A stretch of DNA of 64,000 nucleotides, from positions 4,898,001-4,962,000 of the forward strand of contig NZ_CP033073.1 in assembly GCF_003675325.1 (NCBI RefSeq). Direction: 5' to 3'. The position numbers and the translations under genes were made by a program. This stretch comes from Streptomyces dangxiongensis. Lineage in GTDB: Bacteria > Actinomycetota > Actinomycetes > Streptomycetales > Streptomycetaceae. Shown here piece by piece: positions 8,312 through 17,178 of the stretch. The notes beneath the pieces are model-generated. The model was not told the DNA's origin, did no database searches, and saw only the letters and a program-made list of their open reading frames with translations. The stretch's first letter is position 1. Each line of letters begins with the position of its first letter.

Positions 8312-9655
8312 TCACAGCTCCGTCTGCCCCGCCCCCCGCAGCGTGCGCAGGTCGAAGACCTCGGCCATCCTGGCGAAGCCCAGGTCGCCGGGGTGCAGAT
8401 GGTCGCCGGAATCGTACTCCGCGCGCAGCCGGCGGGGGTCGTACGGATCCCGCAGCGCCCGGTCGAAGTCGACGACGGCGTCGTACACGCCGCCCGCCCG
8501 GATCCGCGCGTTGACCTGCTGCCGCACGGCCTCGCGGGCCGGGGTGAAGCCGCGGTGGCCGCGGAAGGGCATCAGGGTGGCACCTACGGCCTTCAGGCCG
8601 CGGGCGTGGGCCTGGCGGACGAGGGTGCGCAGGCCGGTGACGATGCGGTCGGGGTCGGCCAGCTCGCGGTTGCGGAGGATGTCGTTGACGCCGAGGTCGA
8701 TGACGACGGCCCTGGCGTTGGTGCGGGAGAGCGTGTCGCGACCGAAACGGCCGAGGCCGCTCTGGTTCTCGGCGGGCCGGCCGAGACCGTCGGCGAGGAC
8801 CTGGTTGCCGCTGATGCCCTCGTTGACGACGCTGTAGCGCGGCAGTTGACGCCCGCCTTCCAGGGCGCCGCGCAGCCGGCCGGCGAGGATGTCGGGCCAG
8901 CGGTGGTTGGCGCCCGTGGTGGAGGTGATGCCGTCGGTGATGGAGTCACCGAAGACGACGACGGTGCCGTCGGCCTCGTTGCTGAGGACGTCGAGCGCCG
9001 TCAGATATCGCCAGTAGGGGGTCTGTTGCGTGTACGGGGCGCCGGTCACGTCCTCGGCGCGCTCGCCGTCGGCGACGAAGGACGTCTGGCGGGCGTGGGG
9101 GTGGTAGGTGACCGGCCCGGAGGCGGTGGGGGAGTAGGTGGTGACGAGGACGTCGCTGCCGCGCGGGATGGTGAGGCGTACGGCGTCGCTGACGGTCTGT
9201 CCGCCCGCGGGGACGACGACGCCGGTGCCGCCGTCGAAGGTGAGACGGCGCATCGTCGTCGCGTCGGCCGCCGCGGTGCCGTCCCCGGCCGAGAGCGCGA
9301 TCGTGGCGTGGGTGAGGGTCAGCGGTGACTGGCCGTACAGATTGGAGAGCGTGATGCGGGCACTCGTACCGCCGGTGGCGGTGTGGACGACGTTGCGGAC
9401 CGAGCGGCCCGCCATGCCGGCCGCCTCGGTGCCGGGTTCGCCGCCGACCGGTGCGGTGGCCCAGGCGCCCACCCAGGTGCCGGTGGAGGCGGGGGCGGCG
9501 GCGGAGTCGCGGTGCGGGCGGCTGTCGGCGAGGGTGCCGCGGACGGTGCCGGCGGTGCCGTCATCGGCCGCGACGGTGACGTAGATGGCGGCGGAAAGGG
9601 CCGCGACCAGCGCGACGAGCGCGCACAGGACGGCATAACCATGACGCTTGGTCAT
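8312..9655 (-). CDS. secreted SGNH/GDSL-family hydrolase
   Basis: 447-residue exported hydrolase. After the start MTKRHGYA comes a hydrophobic export segment (VLCALVALVAALSAAIYVTVA). A beta-rich domain follows at about 60-200. The SGNH hydrolase domain then begins with block I VVFGDSITDGI (nucleophile Ser). Block III is DLGVNDI, and the catalytic Asp/His pair is in GDHLHPGD near the C-terminus. Members act on ester-linked lipids or acylated polysaccharides; the substrate here is not clear. ATG at 9655 is preceded by GAGGAGAA. It lies just after rdgB in the same direction, but with its own promoter region. Confidence 0.88.
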   Translation of the reverse strand: MTKRHGYAVLCALVALVAALSAAIYVTVAADDGTAGTVRGTLADSRPHRDSAAAPASTGTWVGAWATAPVGGEPGTEAAGMAGRSVRNVVHTATGGTSARITLSNLYGQSPLTLTHATIALSAGDGTAAADATTMRRLTFDGGTGVVVPAGGQTVSDAVRLTIPRGSDVLVTTYSPTASGPVTYHPHARQTSFVADGERAEDVTGAPYTQQTPYWRYLTALDVLSNEADGTVVVFGDSITDGITSTTGANHRWPDILAGRLRGALEGGRQLPRYSVVNEGISGNQVLADGLGRPAENQSGLGRFGRDTLSRTNARAVVIDLGVNDILRNRELADPDRIVTGLRTLVRQAHARGLKAVGATLMPFRGHRGFTPAREAVRQQVNARIRAGGVYDAVVDFDRALRDPYDPRRLRAEYDSGDHLHPGDLGFARMAEVFDLRTLRGAGQTEL

Positions 9656-9851
9656 GCTTGTGTTGTTCTCCTCGGGAGATGGGAGCCCGAGGCTCCGATC
9701 TTGCTGAGCCCATGATCCGTCATGGGCCGGGGAGATCTGACAGGACCCTGCCACTACTCCCGTAGAGACAGACGCCGGGAACCCCGGTTTCGTTCCAGAA
9801 GTCGGTCGGACAGGGACAATTGTGTGCGGGATCACCGAACGGGTGGAGCTG

Positions 9852-11165
9852 ATGGAACCTACCGAGACGGGAACGCAGGGACGGGGCACGTCGTACCGGA
9901 CCATGACCGCGTTCACCCCGGCCGACGAGGAGCGCCGGCGCGGGGTGCGGCGGATGAAGCTGACGGCGGCGGGGCTGCTGCTGCTGGTGGCCGTGGTGTA
10001 CGTGCTGGCGAAGGTGGCCGGCCACGCGGGAGCCGGGACGTGGACGGGCTATGTGGCGGCGGCGGCCGAGGCGGGCATGGTGGGCGCGCTCGCCGACTGG
10101 TTCGCGGTCACGGCGCTCTTCCGGCACCCGCTCGGCCTGCCCATCCCGCACACCGCGATCATCCCCAACAAGAAGGACCAGCTAGGCGTCTCGCTGGGCG
10201 AGTTCGTCGGGGAGAACTTCCTCTCCGAGGACGTCGTACGGCAGCGGCTGCGCGCGGTCGGGATCGGCGGCCGGCTCGGCACCTGGCTCGCGGAGCCGGA
10301 GCACGCCGACCGCGTGACGGCGGAGCTGGCCACCGCGCTGCGCGGCGCGCTGACGGTGCTGCGGGACTCGGACGTGCAGGCGGTGGTCGGCGAGGCGATC
10401 ACCCGGCGGGCGGACGCCCGGGAGATCGCGCCCCGACTCGGCACGATGCTGGAGAAGGTCGTCGCCGACGGCGGGCACCGGCGCGTGGTCGACCTGGTGG
10501 TGACCCGCGCCCACGACTGGCTGGTGCTCCACCGCGACGACGTGATGGTGGCCGTGGAGGGCGGCGCCCCCGGCTGGACCCCGCGGTTCGTGGACCGCAA
10601 GGTCGGCGAGCGGGTCTACAAGGAGCTGCTGCGCTTCGTCATCGAGATGCGGGACATGCCCTCCCATCCGGCGCGCGGCGCCCTCGACCGCTTCCTCACC
10701 GACTTCGCCGCCGACCTGCAGTCCGACACGGACACGCGCGCCCGGGTGGAACGGCTCAAGACCGAGGTGCTGGGCCGGGGCGAGGTGCAGGAGCTGATCG
10801 CGTCCGCGTGGACGGCCGTACGGTCGATGATCGTGGCGGCGGCGGACGACGAGCGCAGTGAGCTGCGGCTGCGGGTGCGGGCCGCGCTGCTGTCGCTGGG
10901 CACGCGGATGGCGACCGAGTCGAAGGTGCAGGGAAAGGTCGATAGCTGGGTGGAGGGCGCGGCGGTGCACGTCGTGACGACGTACCGCAAGGAGATCACC
11001 TCACTGATCACGGACACCGTGGCGGGCTGGGACGCCGAGCACACCACCCGCAAGATCGAGGCGCACATCGGTCGCGACCTCCAGTTCATCCGGATCAACG
11101 GCACAGTCGTGGGCTCCCTGGCCGGGCTGCTGATCTACACGGTGTCGCGCGGGCTGGGCGCCTGA
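9852..11165 (+). CDS. DUF445 family membrane protein
   Basis: 437-residue protein of the DUF445/YjiN family. An N-terminal membrane helix (LTAAGLLLLVAVVYVLAKVAG) is followed by AAAEAGMVGALADWFAVTALFRHP, the hallmark of the family. A long helical cytoplasmic or periplasmic region follows, with a final hydrophobic segment (GTVVGSLAGLLIYTVSRGLG). Function is unknown. ATG at 9852 (MEPTETG) has GTGGAG just before it and is preferred over an ATG 30 bases upstream. Confidence 0.88.
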   Translation: MEPTETGTQGRGTSYRTMTAFTPADEERRRGVRRMKLTAAGLLLLVAVVYVLAKVAGHAGAGTWTGYVAAAAEAGMVGALADWFAVTALFRHPLGLPIPHTAIIPNKKDQLGVSLGEFVGENFLSEDVVRQRLRAVGIGGRLGTWLAEPEHADRVTAELATALRGALTVLRDSDVQAVVGEAITRRADAREIAPRLGTMLEKVVADGGHRRVVDLVVTRAHDWLVLHRDDVMVAVEGGAPGWTPRFVDRKVGERVYKELLRFVIEMRDMPSHPARGALDRFLTDFAADLQSDTDTRARVERLKTEVLGRGEVQELIASAWTAVRSMIVAAADDERSELRLRVRAALLSLGTRMATESKVQGKVDSWVEGAAVHVVTTYRKEITSLITDTVAGWDAEHTTRKIEAHIGRDLQFIRINGTVVGSLAGLLIYTVSRGLGA

Positions 11166-11325
11166 CGCAACCGGCCCGGCCGAGGGGCCGGGGCTCCTGC
11201 GGCCGGGGCAGTTGCCGGACCGGGCCGGCGACCTGGCGGGGCCCCGGCCGGCCCGGCTGCCGGACCGGACTGTTCCGACGGGCTCAGGGCACCCGATATC
11301 CCGTCCTCGGCGAGGGAGGGAGCCC

Positions 11326-12801
11326 ATGAGTACAGCGCAGGCCGAGAGAGGCCGGACCATCACCACCGACATACCCGCCCGGCTGGACCGTCTGCCCTGG
11401 TCCCGCTGGCACTGGACCATCGTGATCGGCCTGGGGACCGTGTGGATCCTGGACGGTCTGGAGGTCACGGTCGTCGGCAACATCGCCAGCCGCCTGTCGG
11501 AGCCCGGCAGCGGCCTGTCGATCAGCTCCGGGCAGGTCACCGGCACCGCGGCCGCGCTGTACGTGGCGGGCGCCTGCGTGGGGGCGCTGTTCTGGGGCCG
11601 GCTGACCGACCGGTTCGGCCGGAAGAACCTCTTCATGATCACCCTGGCGGTGTACCTCGCCGCGACGGCCATGACGGCCGTCTCCTGGGAGGCCTGGTGG
11701 TTCTTCCTCTTCCGCTTCCTGACCGGCTTCGGCATCGGCGGCGAGTACGCGGCGATCAACTCTGCCATCGACGAGCTGATCCCGGCGAACTACCGCGGCC
11801 GGGTCGACCTGATCATCAACGGCAGCTTCTGGCTGGGCGCCGTCGGCGGCTCCCTGCTGTCCATCGTCGCGCTCGACACCGACCTGCTGGCCGCCGATGT
11901 CGGCTGGCGGCTGACCTTCGCGCTCGGCACCGTCCTGGCCCTGGTCATCCTGCTCGTACGACGGCACGTCCCGGAGAGTCCGCGCTGGCTGCTGATCCAC
12001 GGCCGGGACCGGGAGGCGGAGGACATCGTCACCGGCATCGAACGCCGGGTGGAAGCCGAGAAGGGCGAGCGGCTCCCCAGGCCCGAGGGCGAGCTGGAGA
12101 TCCGCCAGCGCAAGAACGTGACCTTCCTGGAGATCGCCCGCACCGTCTTCGGCCAGTACCGCAAGCGGGCCGTCCTCGGGTTCTCCCTCTTCGTCGGCCA
12201 GGCGTTCCTGTACAACGCGATCACCTTCGGCTTCGGCGCGATCCTGACCAAGTTCTATGACGTGCCCGCCGACCGCACCGGCTACTACTTCGCGGTGATC
12301 GCGATCGGCAACTTCTGCGGCCCGCTGCTGCTCGGCAGGTTCTTCGACACGGTCGGCCGCCGGGTGATGATCTCCTCGACGTACATCCTGTCCGGCCTGC
12401 TGCTGTTCGGCACGGCATGGCTCTTCGGCCGGGGCTCCCTGAGCGCGGTCACCCTGACCGCCTGCTGGTGCGCGGTGCTGTTCTTCGCCTCCGCCGGCGC
12501 CTCCAGCGCCTACCTCACGGTGTCGGAGATCTTCCCGATGGAGACACGGGCGATGTCGATCGCCTTCTTCTACGCCCTCGGCACCGCGGCCGGCGGCATC
12601 AGCGGCCCGCTGCTCTTCGCCGACCTCACCAACACCGGCCGGGTCGGCGACACGGTCCTCGCCTTCTCGATCGGCGCGGGGCTGATGTGCGCGGCCGGCC
12701 TGGTCGCGGCGGCCCTGGCGGTACGGGCCGAACGCCGCTCCCTGGAGGACGTCGCCCGCCCGCTGACCGCGGTCACCGGCCGGGCGAAGACGGCGGCGTA
12801 G
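11326..12801 (+). CDS. MFS transporter, sugar-porter-like
   Basis: 491-residue major facilitator with about 12 membrane helices. The signature loops are WGRLTDRFGRKN between helices 2 and 3, RFLTGFGIGGEYAAINSAIDELIPANYRGR around helices 4 and 5, and a central loop starting VPESPRWLL. These are features of the sugar-porter and metabolite:H+ symporter groups. The substrate cannot be told from sequence; such proteins often carry sugars or aromatic acids. ATG at 11326 follows GAGGGAGGGAG. The gene is monocistronic and is followed by a perfect hairpin. Confidence 0.9.
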   Translation: MSTAQAERGRTITTDIPARLDRLPWSRWHWTIVIGLGTVWILDGLEVTVVGNIASRLSEPGSGLSISSGQVTGTAAALYVAGACVGALFWGRLTDRFGRKNLFMITLAVYLAATAMTAVSWEAWWFFLFRFLTGFGIGGEYAAINSAIDELIPANYRGRVDLIINGSFWLGAVGGSLLSIVALDTDLLAADVGWRLTFALGTVLALVILLVRRHVPESPRWLLIHGRDREAEDIVTGIERRVEAEKGERLPRPEGELEIRQRKNVTFLEIARTVFGQYRKRAVLGFSLFVGQAFLYNAITFGFGAILTKFYDVPADRTGYYFAVIAIGNFCGPLLLGRFFDTVGRRVMISSTYILSGLLLFGTAWLFGRGSLSAVTLTACWCAVLFFASAGASSAYLTVSEIFPMETRAMSIAFFYALGTAAGGISGPLLFADLTNTGRVGDTVLAFSIGAGLMCAAGLVAAALAVRAERRSLEDVARPLTAVTGRAKTAA

Positions 12802-13286
12802 AAGGCCGGATCGTCCCGGGGCACGCCTGACACCCCGCGGGCGGTTCGCACACCCCCGTGAACACGGCGAGCCGCACAGCCGGCCCGGCCCGGTCCGCGC
12901 CCCCAGCAGGAGCGCGGACCGGGCCGGCGGCACGAGCAGGCCCGGCAGGCCGGTCGTCGGTCCGGGTGTGCGACGGACGGGCGCGCGGTGGACGGGCGCG
13001 CGGTGGACGCCGCACCACCACTCCCGGACCGGACGCCGGAGCGGGGCGGTCGCCGGCGAGATGACCGGCAGGAGACCGACGCGATCGCCCCCAGGTCCCG
13101 GACCGGTACACAGTCGGCCCATCCGCCGAACGAGTACGGCAACTGCAAGGCCACCGGTGGCGACGGGGCACCGGGGCGGCCGGCAGGCCACTCGCCGCTT
13201 CGTCCGCGAGCCCCGCACGCAGCGCGACACCGTCGAGCGGTGGGCCCGCCCCCGGTGCGGGCGGTGTCCGACCCGGCGGTCGCTGT
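12802..13286. other. intergenic region, 485 bases, with terminator
   Basis: No convincing gene in any frame. It contains the transcription terminator at 12885-12927 and a tandem copy of GACGGGCGCGCGGTG at 12976-13005. The rest is GC-rich sequence without visible signals. Confidence 0.6.
12885..12927 (+). terminator. perfect 16-bp hairpin after the MFS gene
   Basis: Arms CCGGCCCGGTCCGCGC (12885-12900) and GCGCGGACCGGGCCGG (12912-12927) are fully complementary around an 11-base loop. There is no T-tract, as is common for Streptomyces terminators. Confidence 0.75.
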
Positions 13287-13589
13287 CTAGGCCTTGCGGT
13301 CGGCGACGGCCCAGGAGGTGAGGGCGACGGCGCCGGCGACGCCGAGGACGGACGGCCAGGCGCCGACCTTCTTGGCGAGCGGATGGGAGCCGGCGAACGC
13401 GGCGACGTACGCGGCGGTCAGCGCGCCCGCGGCCGTCCCGCCCGCCTGCCGCTGCCACTGCCGCGCCGCGGCGGCACCCGCGACGGTCAGGACCACGCCG
13501 CCCAACTGCCGCTTCTTCGTCCAGCGGGCGACGCCGTACCCGCCGACGAGCCCGGTCGCGGCGACGACCGCGCTGGGAACCCTGGCCAT
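13287..13589 (-). CDS. small membrane protein of unknown function
   Basis: 100-residue protein with three hydrophobic segments (VPSAVVAATGLVGGYGVA, GGVVLTVAGAAAA, and AGALTAAYVAAFAGSH through WPSVLGVAGAVALTSWAVA). ATG at 13589 follows AGGAGGAGG at ideal spacing. It is divergent from the small heat-shock gene. I do not recognise a named family; composition and codon use match the surrounding genes. Confidence 0.75.
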   Translation of the reverse strand: MARVPSAVVAATGLVGGYGVARWTKKRQLGGVVLTVAGAAAARQWQRQAGGTAAGALTAAYVAAFAGSHPLAKKVGAWPSVLGVAGAVALTSWAVADRKA

Positions 13590-13618
13590 GAGTGCCTCCT
13601 CCTGTGTCCCTGCTGCTG

Positions 13619-13666
13619 CCCCGAGATCTGCCCCGAGATCTGTCTTGAGATCTGTTCCGAGGCTAG
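13619..13666. repeat. 12-base tandem repeat, four copies, in the hsp18 divergent region
   Basis: Copies at 13619, 13631, 13643 and 13655 follow the pattern CCCCGAGATCTG, the last ones degenerate (TCTTGAGATCTG, TTCCGAGGCTAG). It lies 30 bases upstream of the small membrane protein start and about 115 upstream of the hsp20 gene. It could be a cluster of regulator sites, but no known site was recognised. Confidence 0.6.
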
Positions 13667-13704
13667 CGCGCGGAAGCCTCGAAAGGCTGAACCTGAGTCG
13701 ATGC

Positions 13705-13734
13705 TTGTCAACTTTCCGGCTGAGGGGGTATATA
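13705..13734 (+). promoter_or_regulatory. putative promoter of the hsp20 gene
   Basis: TTGTCA (13705-13710) and TATATA (13729-13734) are separated by 18 bases. This is a near-consensus vegetative promoter and unusually AT-rich for this genome. It ends 47 bases before the hsp20 start codon. Confidence 0.6.
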
Positions 13735-13781
13735 AGAAGTCGTAGGGCATCGCACCCACCTGAAGAGAGGAGTGACCCGTG

Positions 13782-14207
13782 ATGCTCATGCGTACCGACC
13801 CGTTCCGCGAACTCGACCGGCTCGCGCAGCAGGTCCTCGGGGCGAACGCCCGCCCGGCCGCCATGCCGATGGACGCCTACCGTTCCGGTGACGACTTCCT
13901 CGTCCACTTCGACCTGCCCGGCATCGACCCCGAGTCGATCGAACTCGACGTCGAGCGCAACGTCCTCAACGTCCGCGCCGAACGCCGTGCCGTCGCCCCC
14001 GAGGGCGCCGAGATGCTGGTCGCCGAACGACCCACGGGCACATTCACCCGCCAGTTGTTCCTGGGCGAGACCCTCGACACCGAGCGCATCGACGCCTCGT
14101 ACGACTCCGGGGTCCTGACCCTGCGTATCCCCGTGGCCGAACAGGCCAAGCCGCGCCGCATCCAGATCAGCGGCGGGGGCGGCGGCCGGAAGCAACTCAA
14201 CGGCTGA
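13782..14207 (+). CDS. Hsp20/alpha-crystallin small heat-shock protein (Hsp18-like)
   Basis: 141-residue small heat-shock chaperone that holds unfolding proteins in the cytoplasm. The N-terminal [20 protein letters not shown] is the form found in Streptomyces Hsp18. The alpha-crystallin domain runs from about residue 28 to 130 with [15 protein letters not shown] and the conserved [12 protein letters not shown] near the end. ATG at 13782 has AGGAG nine bases upstream; an overlapping GTG at 13779 is also possible. In Streptomyces albus the homologue is repressed by RheA; I see a good promoter here but no certain RheA operator. Confidence 0.92.
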   Translation: MLMRTDPFRELDRLAQQVLGANARPAAMPMDAYRSGDDFLVHFDLPGIDPESIELDVERNVLNVRAERRAVAPEGAEMLVAERPTGTFTRQLFLGETLDTERIDASYDSGVLTLRIPVAEQAKPRRIQISGGGGGRKQLNG

Positions 14208-14677
14208 CGGCGCTCCGGCGAGGCCCGTCCGGGCACTCGCCGCCGCCCACCCCACGCGTCCCGCGGCCCGAACAGGGCCCGGGACGCGCCCCCGCCCACA
14301 GCGGCACGAGGGCGTCGCGCCGCCCCGACAGTCCGCACGCAGCGCGCCCCGCACGCCGCAGCCACCCCAGCCCGTACGCCGCGCACGCCACAGCGGCGAC
14401 AGCCCGGACGCCGCGCGCCCGCACGCCACACCCACCCGCAGACCACCACGACCCGCACCACGGCCGCAAGCCACCACGACCCGCAAGCCACCACGACCGG
14501 TACGCCACCCCGGCCGGTACGCCACCCCGGCCGGTACGCCACCCCGGCCGGTACGCCACCCCATGGCACACATCACGCCACATACCTCACATGGGCCGAA
14601 CTCCCGCTCATGCCGGCCGCATTACGGGGTACCGGGCTTGCGGTGCCCCGAAGCGTTCCGGAGGAGGAGCCAGCACG
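14208..14677. other. intergenic region, 470 bases, repeat-rich
   Basis: No gene supported. The region is filled with degenerate C-rich repeats (CGCACGCCAC, CAAGCCACCACGAC) ending in the perfect tandem array at 14497-14564. A GGAGGAGG ribosome site for the next gene lies at its right end. Confidence 0.55.
14497..14564. repeat. 17-base tandem repeat, four copies
   Basis: Four consecutive copies of CCGGTACGCCACCCCGG, the last truncated by two bases. Each unit contains CCGG-rich palindromic ends. It lies just before the DUF2267 gene; role unknown. Confidence 0.85.
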
Positions 14678-15169
14678 ATGACCGTGACAACCCCGCAGCC
14701 GAGAACCACCATCCCCACCCCGTCCCACGCCACGTCCCTGCGCCCCCGCGTCAAGGACGTGACCGAGGACGCCGGCTGGCGGGAGCTGACCGAGGCGGTG
14801 CGTGAGGCGGGCCAGTACCCGACGAGGACGGAGGCGGACCACGTCACCCGTACCGTCCTCTCGGCCCTGGGCGGCCACGTCACCGGCGAGGAACGGGTGG
14901 CCCTGGCGCAGGCCCTCCCCCTGGAGGCGGGCCGGCTGATCGCCTCCCAGGTCCCCGAGGCCGAGCCCCTGGCGGCCCGTGAGTTCGTCGAGTCGGTGGC
15001 GACCCGCATCGAGGGCTCGACCCCCGCGACGGCCCGCTGGGACGTCAGCACCGTCCTGAGCGTCCTCTCGGACCACGTCGGCGAGCCCCTCACCACCCGC
15101 GTCCTGTCCCAACTCCCCCCGGGCTACGCCCTCCTCTTCGGCCGAGCGGACCTGGCGGCAGCAGCCTGA
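14678..15169 (+). CDS. DUF2267 domain-containing protein
   Basis: 163-residue protein of the DUF2267 family. The domain contains two homologous helical halves: one with YPTRTEADHVTRTVLSALGGHVTGEERVALAQALP, the second with VSTVLSVLSDHVGEPLTTRVLSQLPPGYALLFG. About 45 residues before the domain are disordered. Function is unknown; the family resembles small stress-associated helical proteins. GGAGGAGG ten bases before the ATG makes the start clear. Confidence 0.88.
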   Translation: MTVTTPQPRTTIPTPSHATSLRPRVKDVTEDAGWRELTEAVREAGQYPTRTEADHVTRTVLSALGGHVTGEERVALAQALPLEAGRLIASQVPEAEPLAAREFVESVATRIEGSTPATARWDVSTVLSVLSDHVGEPLTTRVLSQLPPGYALLFGRADLAAAA

Positions 15170-15475
15170 CCCCAACAGGGCGCCGCCCACACACGCGGCG
15201 TCCTGTGGAGCTGGTCAGCCGTCCGGCTGCGAAGAACGAGTGACGGTGTCCAGGAGCAGTCGCCGGACTATCCGGCGGGGTCGGCCCCGAAGGGAATACT
15301 CGCCGGTGGCGACAGCTATGGGCTGAGCCGCTGCCAGGTCAAAGGTGACTGATTCGATCCCCGGTGAACAGACTCAGACCATGGTCCCCTTTCCTTTCGG
15401 GAGCGACATGCAAGCGGTGGTCGCCGTGGCCCGAGTCGGCCTTCTCGACGCCGCTCCGCTGCTACGGTCGCGCGT
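15170..15475. other. intergenic region, 306 bases, no gene
   Basis: No open frame with coding character. It marks the change from core-like sequence on the left to lower-GC accessory sequence on the right. A TGATTCGATCCCCGGTG string at about 15347-15363 resembles a T-loop, but no tRNA can be folded around it. Confidence 0.5.
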
Positions 15476-16333
15476 ATGACACTCTCGGTCTCCCCGGGGC
15501 GGACTGTTGATCTGCGAGTGCAACCGGTCGATGGGCTTCTTGATCGCGTCGCGCGATCTCTGCAGGTGCGTTTCCCCCCGGATACGGTGGTGCGCAAGCG
15601 CCGTTCCGTGGGAGCCCGGACAGACCGCGAGACCTGGGTCCGCATCGAGCGACGCCTGCTCGACAAGATCACCGATCAAGGATGGAACGGCGCGGAGTGC
15701 GCCGCCCGCTTGGATGGCGTCGCCCAGCCGGCATGGCAAGGATGCGTGGTCTGGCGGGACACGAACGAACCGGTGATGTGGCGTGCCGACGAGACTGACC
15801 TCCTGCCAGCCCCTCCCGTCGGAAACGCCATTCTGAGTGAGGCCCCGGAACTCCCGGACGAGTGGTGGGATGGGTTGAACGCATCCCTGGACGCGCTGGC
15901 AACGCACCGGACGAGGCGGGTCGCCACACCCGACACTGAGACCATCACCCAGGCGTCGGTCACGGAGACCATCCGAGCTGTCTTTCCCGGCGACTTCGAT
16001 ACGACCGTCCAGTGTTGGGTGCCTGCCCACGCCGACCTGAACTGGGCCAACGTAACGGCCCCGGTGTTCAGTCTGTTCGACTGGGAGGACTGGGGGAACG
16101 CCCCGCAGGGACTGGACTCCGCCTCGCTGTGGGCGAGCTCGCTTGCCGTCCCGTCTCTGGCCGATCGCGTACGGCAGGAGCGTCGGCATGACTTCGAGAG
16201 CCGGGACGGCAAGCTGATGACGCTGTTCGTCTGCTCGAAGATCCTCGGGCTTCACGCGCACCCTGAGGATCCTCGGTTGGAGCCTGCACAGCGCATGGCC
16301 GAGCAGGTCATCGAGGAGCTTCAGGCGGACTGA
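15476..16333 (+). CDS. APH-fold (aminoglycoside phosphotransferase-like) kinase
   Basis: 285-residue protein with the C-lobe signature of APH/choline-kinase-like enzymes. The catalytic loop AHADLNWANV (His185, Asp187, Asn192) is followed by the metal-binding FDWEDWG (Asp202). The N-lobe is less typical and no clear nucleotide-loop motif is visible. The substrate is not predictable. No ribosome site precedes the ATG, so the mRNA may be leaderless. It converges on the aldo/keto reductase gene with a 13-base overlap of the 3' ends, and may belong to the same small cluster. Confidence 0.75.
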   Translation: MTLSVSPGRTVDLRVQPVDGLLDRVARSLQVRFPPDTVVRKRRSVGARTDRETWVRIERRLLDKITDQGWNGAECAARLDGVAQPAWQGCVVWRDTNEPVMWRADETDLLPAPPVGNAILSEAPELPDEWWDGLNASLDALATHRTRRVATPDTETITQASVTETIRAVFPGDFDTTVQCWVPAHADLNWANVTAPVFSLFDWEDWGNAPQGLDSASLWASSLAVPSLADRVRQERRHDFESRDGKLMTLFVCSKILGLHAHPEDPRLEPAQRMAEQVIEELQAD

Positions 16334-17178
16334 TCACGCGAGCGGTCGCGGAGGAGCTTCCGGTACTCCTGGACGGTCCGCTCCTCCACCTGGCCCGCCA
16401 GGGCTCCGACGAGTTCCCCCAGGTGGGTCGGCTTGTCGGTGCCCACGGCTATGGAGTCGACCCCCGGGAGGTGGTAGGCGGCTCTGAAAGCTGCCTGGAT
16501 GCGGGAGAGCCGGCCGCCGTCCTGGAGGAAAAGGCGCGGGTCCAGCCTGTCCCACACCGAGGCACTGGTGCTGCTCCCAAAGGGGCTCATCCCCCAGACC
16601 TCGCCAGACCCCAGATTCCACGCATTGATGAGGGTGTCCGCCGCGTCCAGCGTTCTGGCGCCGACCAGCAAGCCGGCGCGCACCATGAGAACCGATGGCC
16701 TCGGCACGGTCACCTCGACCAGGCTCAGCAGCGGGGACGGATCCCACGACGCGACCCCCCAGGCGCCGCACAGCCCCTTTTCTTTGGCGTCATCCAGGGC
16801 GGTGCACGCCGCTGCTAGCAGATCCTGGTTGTGCGGGGCGGCTTTCCGCAGCGAGTGTTCCGGGTTGTGCAGGAACACAAGGTCTGGCTCCCGTCCGAGG
16901 TCCTTGGCCGCCTTTTCCACGGCCAAGTTCAGCCGCGTGGGATCCAGGGAGTGCACCGCCCCGTCGGGCCCCGCGAAGTAGCCGACCTTTGTGGAGACCG
17001 TGAACTTCGGCAGCAGGTCACTGGCTGTCCGAGCCAGGATCTGGTGCGAGCGGAAGCCGAGGTAGTTGGTGCTGGTGTCGAGTGCGGCGACGCCCAGGTC
17101 CAGCGCGCCGGTCAGGAGCCGGCGTTCGTGACGAGACCGGTGTAGCCCGAGGACAACTCGGGGGTCAGGACCGCGCAC
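16321..17178 (-). CDS. aldo/keto reductase
   Basis: 285-residue NADPH-dependent oxidoreductase of the AKR TIM-barrel family. The full catalytic tetrad is visible: Asp34 and Tyr39 in DTSTNYLG, Lys64 in STKVGYF, and His104 in FLHNPEHS. The GTG start at 17178 lies 67 bases inside the preceding JmjC gene. I keep it because the family's first strand and helix (VVLGLHRSRHERRLL) fall within the overlap. The deep overlap implies translational coupling with the JmjC gene. The substrate is unknown; in context it could reduce or oxidise a group on the nearby peptide. Confidence 0.85.
   Translation of the reverse strand: MRGPDPRVVLGLHRSRHERRLLTGALDLGVAALDTSTNYLGFRSHQILARTASDLLPKFTVSTKVGYFAGPDGAVHSLDPTRLNLAVEKAAKDLGREPDLVFLHNPEHSLRKAAPHNQDLLAAACTALDDAKEKGLCGAWGVASWDPSPLLSLVEVTVPRPSVLMVRAGLLVGARTLDAADTLINAWNLGSGEVWGMSPFGSSTSASVWDRLDPRLFLQDGGRLSRIQAAFRAAYHLPGVDSIAVGTDKPTHLGELVGALAGQVEERTVQEYRKLLRDRSRDQSA

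Noticed and set aside
11284..13458. 724-codon open frame opposite the MFS gene
   Set aside because: No domain or membrane pattern; mirror of a well-formed transporter.
15340..15370. T-loop-like string suggesting a tRNA fragment or attachment site at the edge of the accessory block
   Set aside because: No complementary T-stem or acceptor arm around it, and no matching copy was seen at the right edge near 30.7-31 kb.
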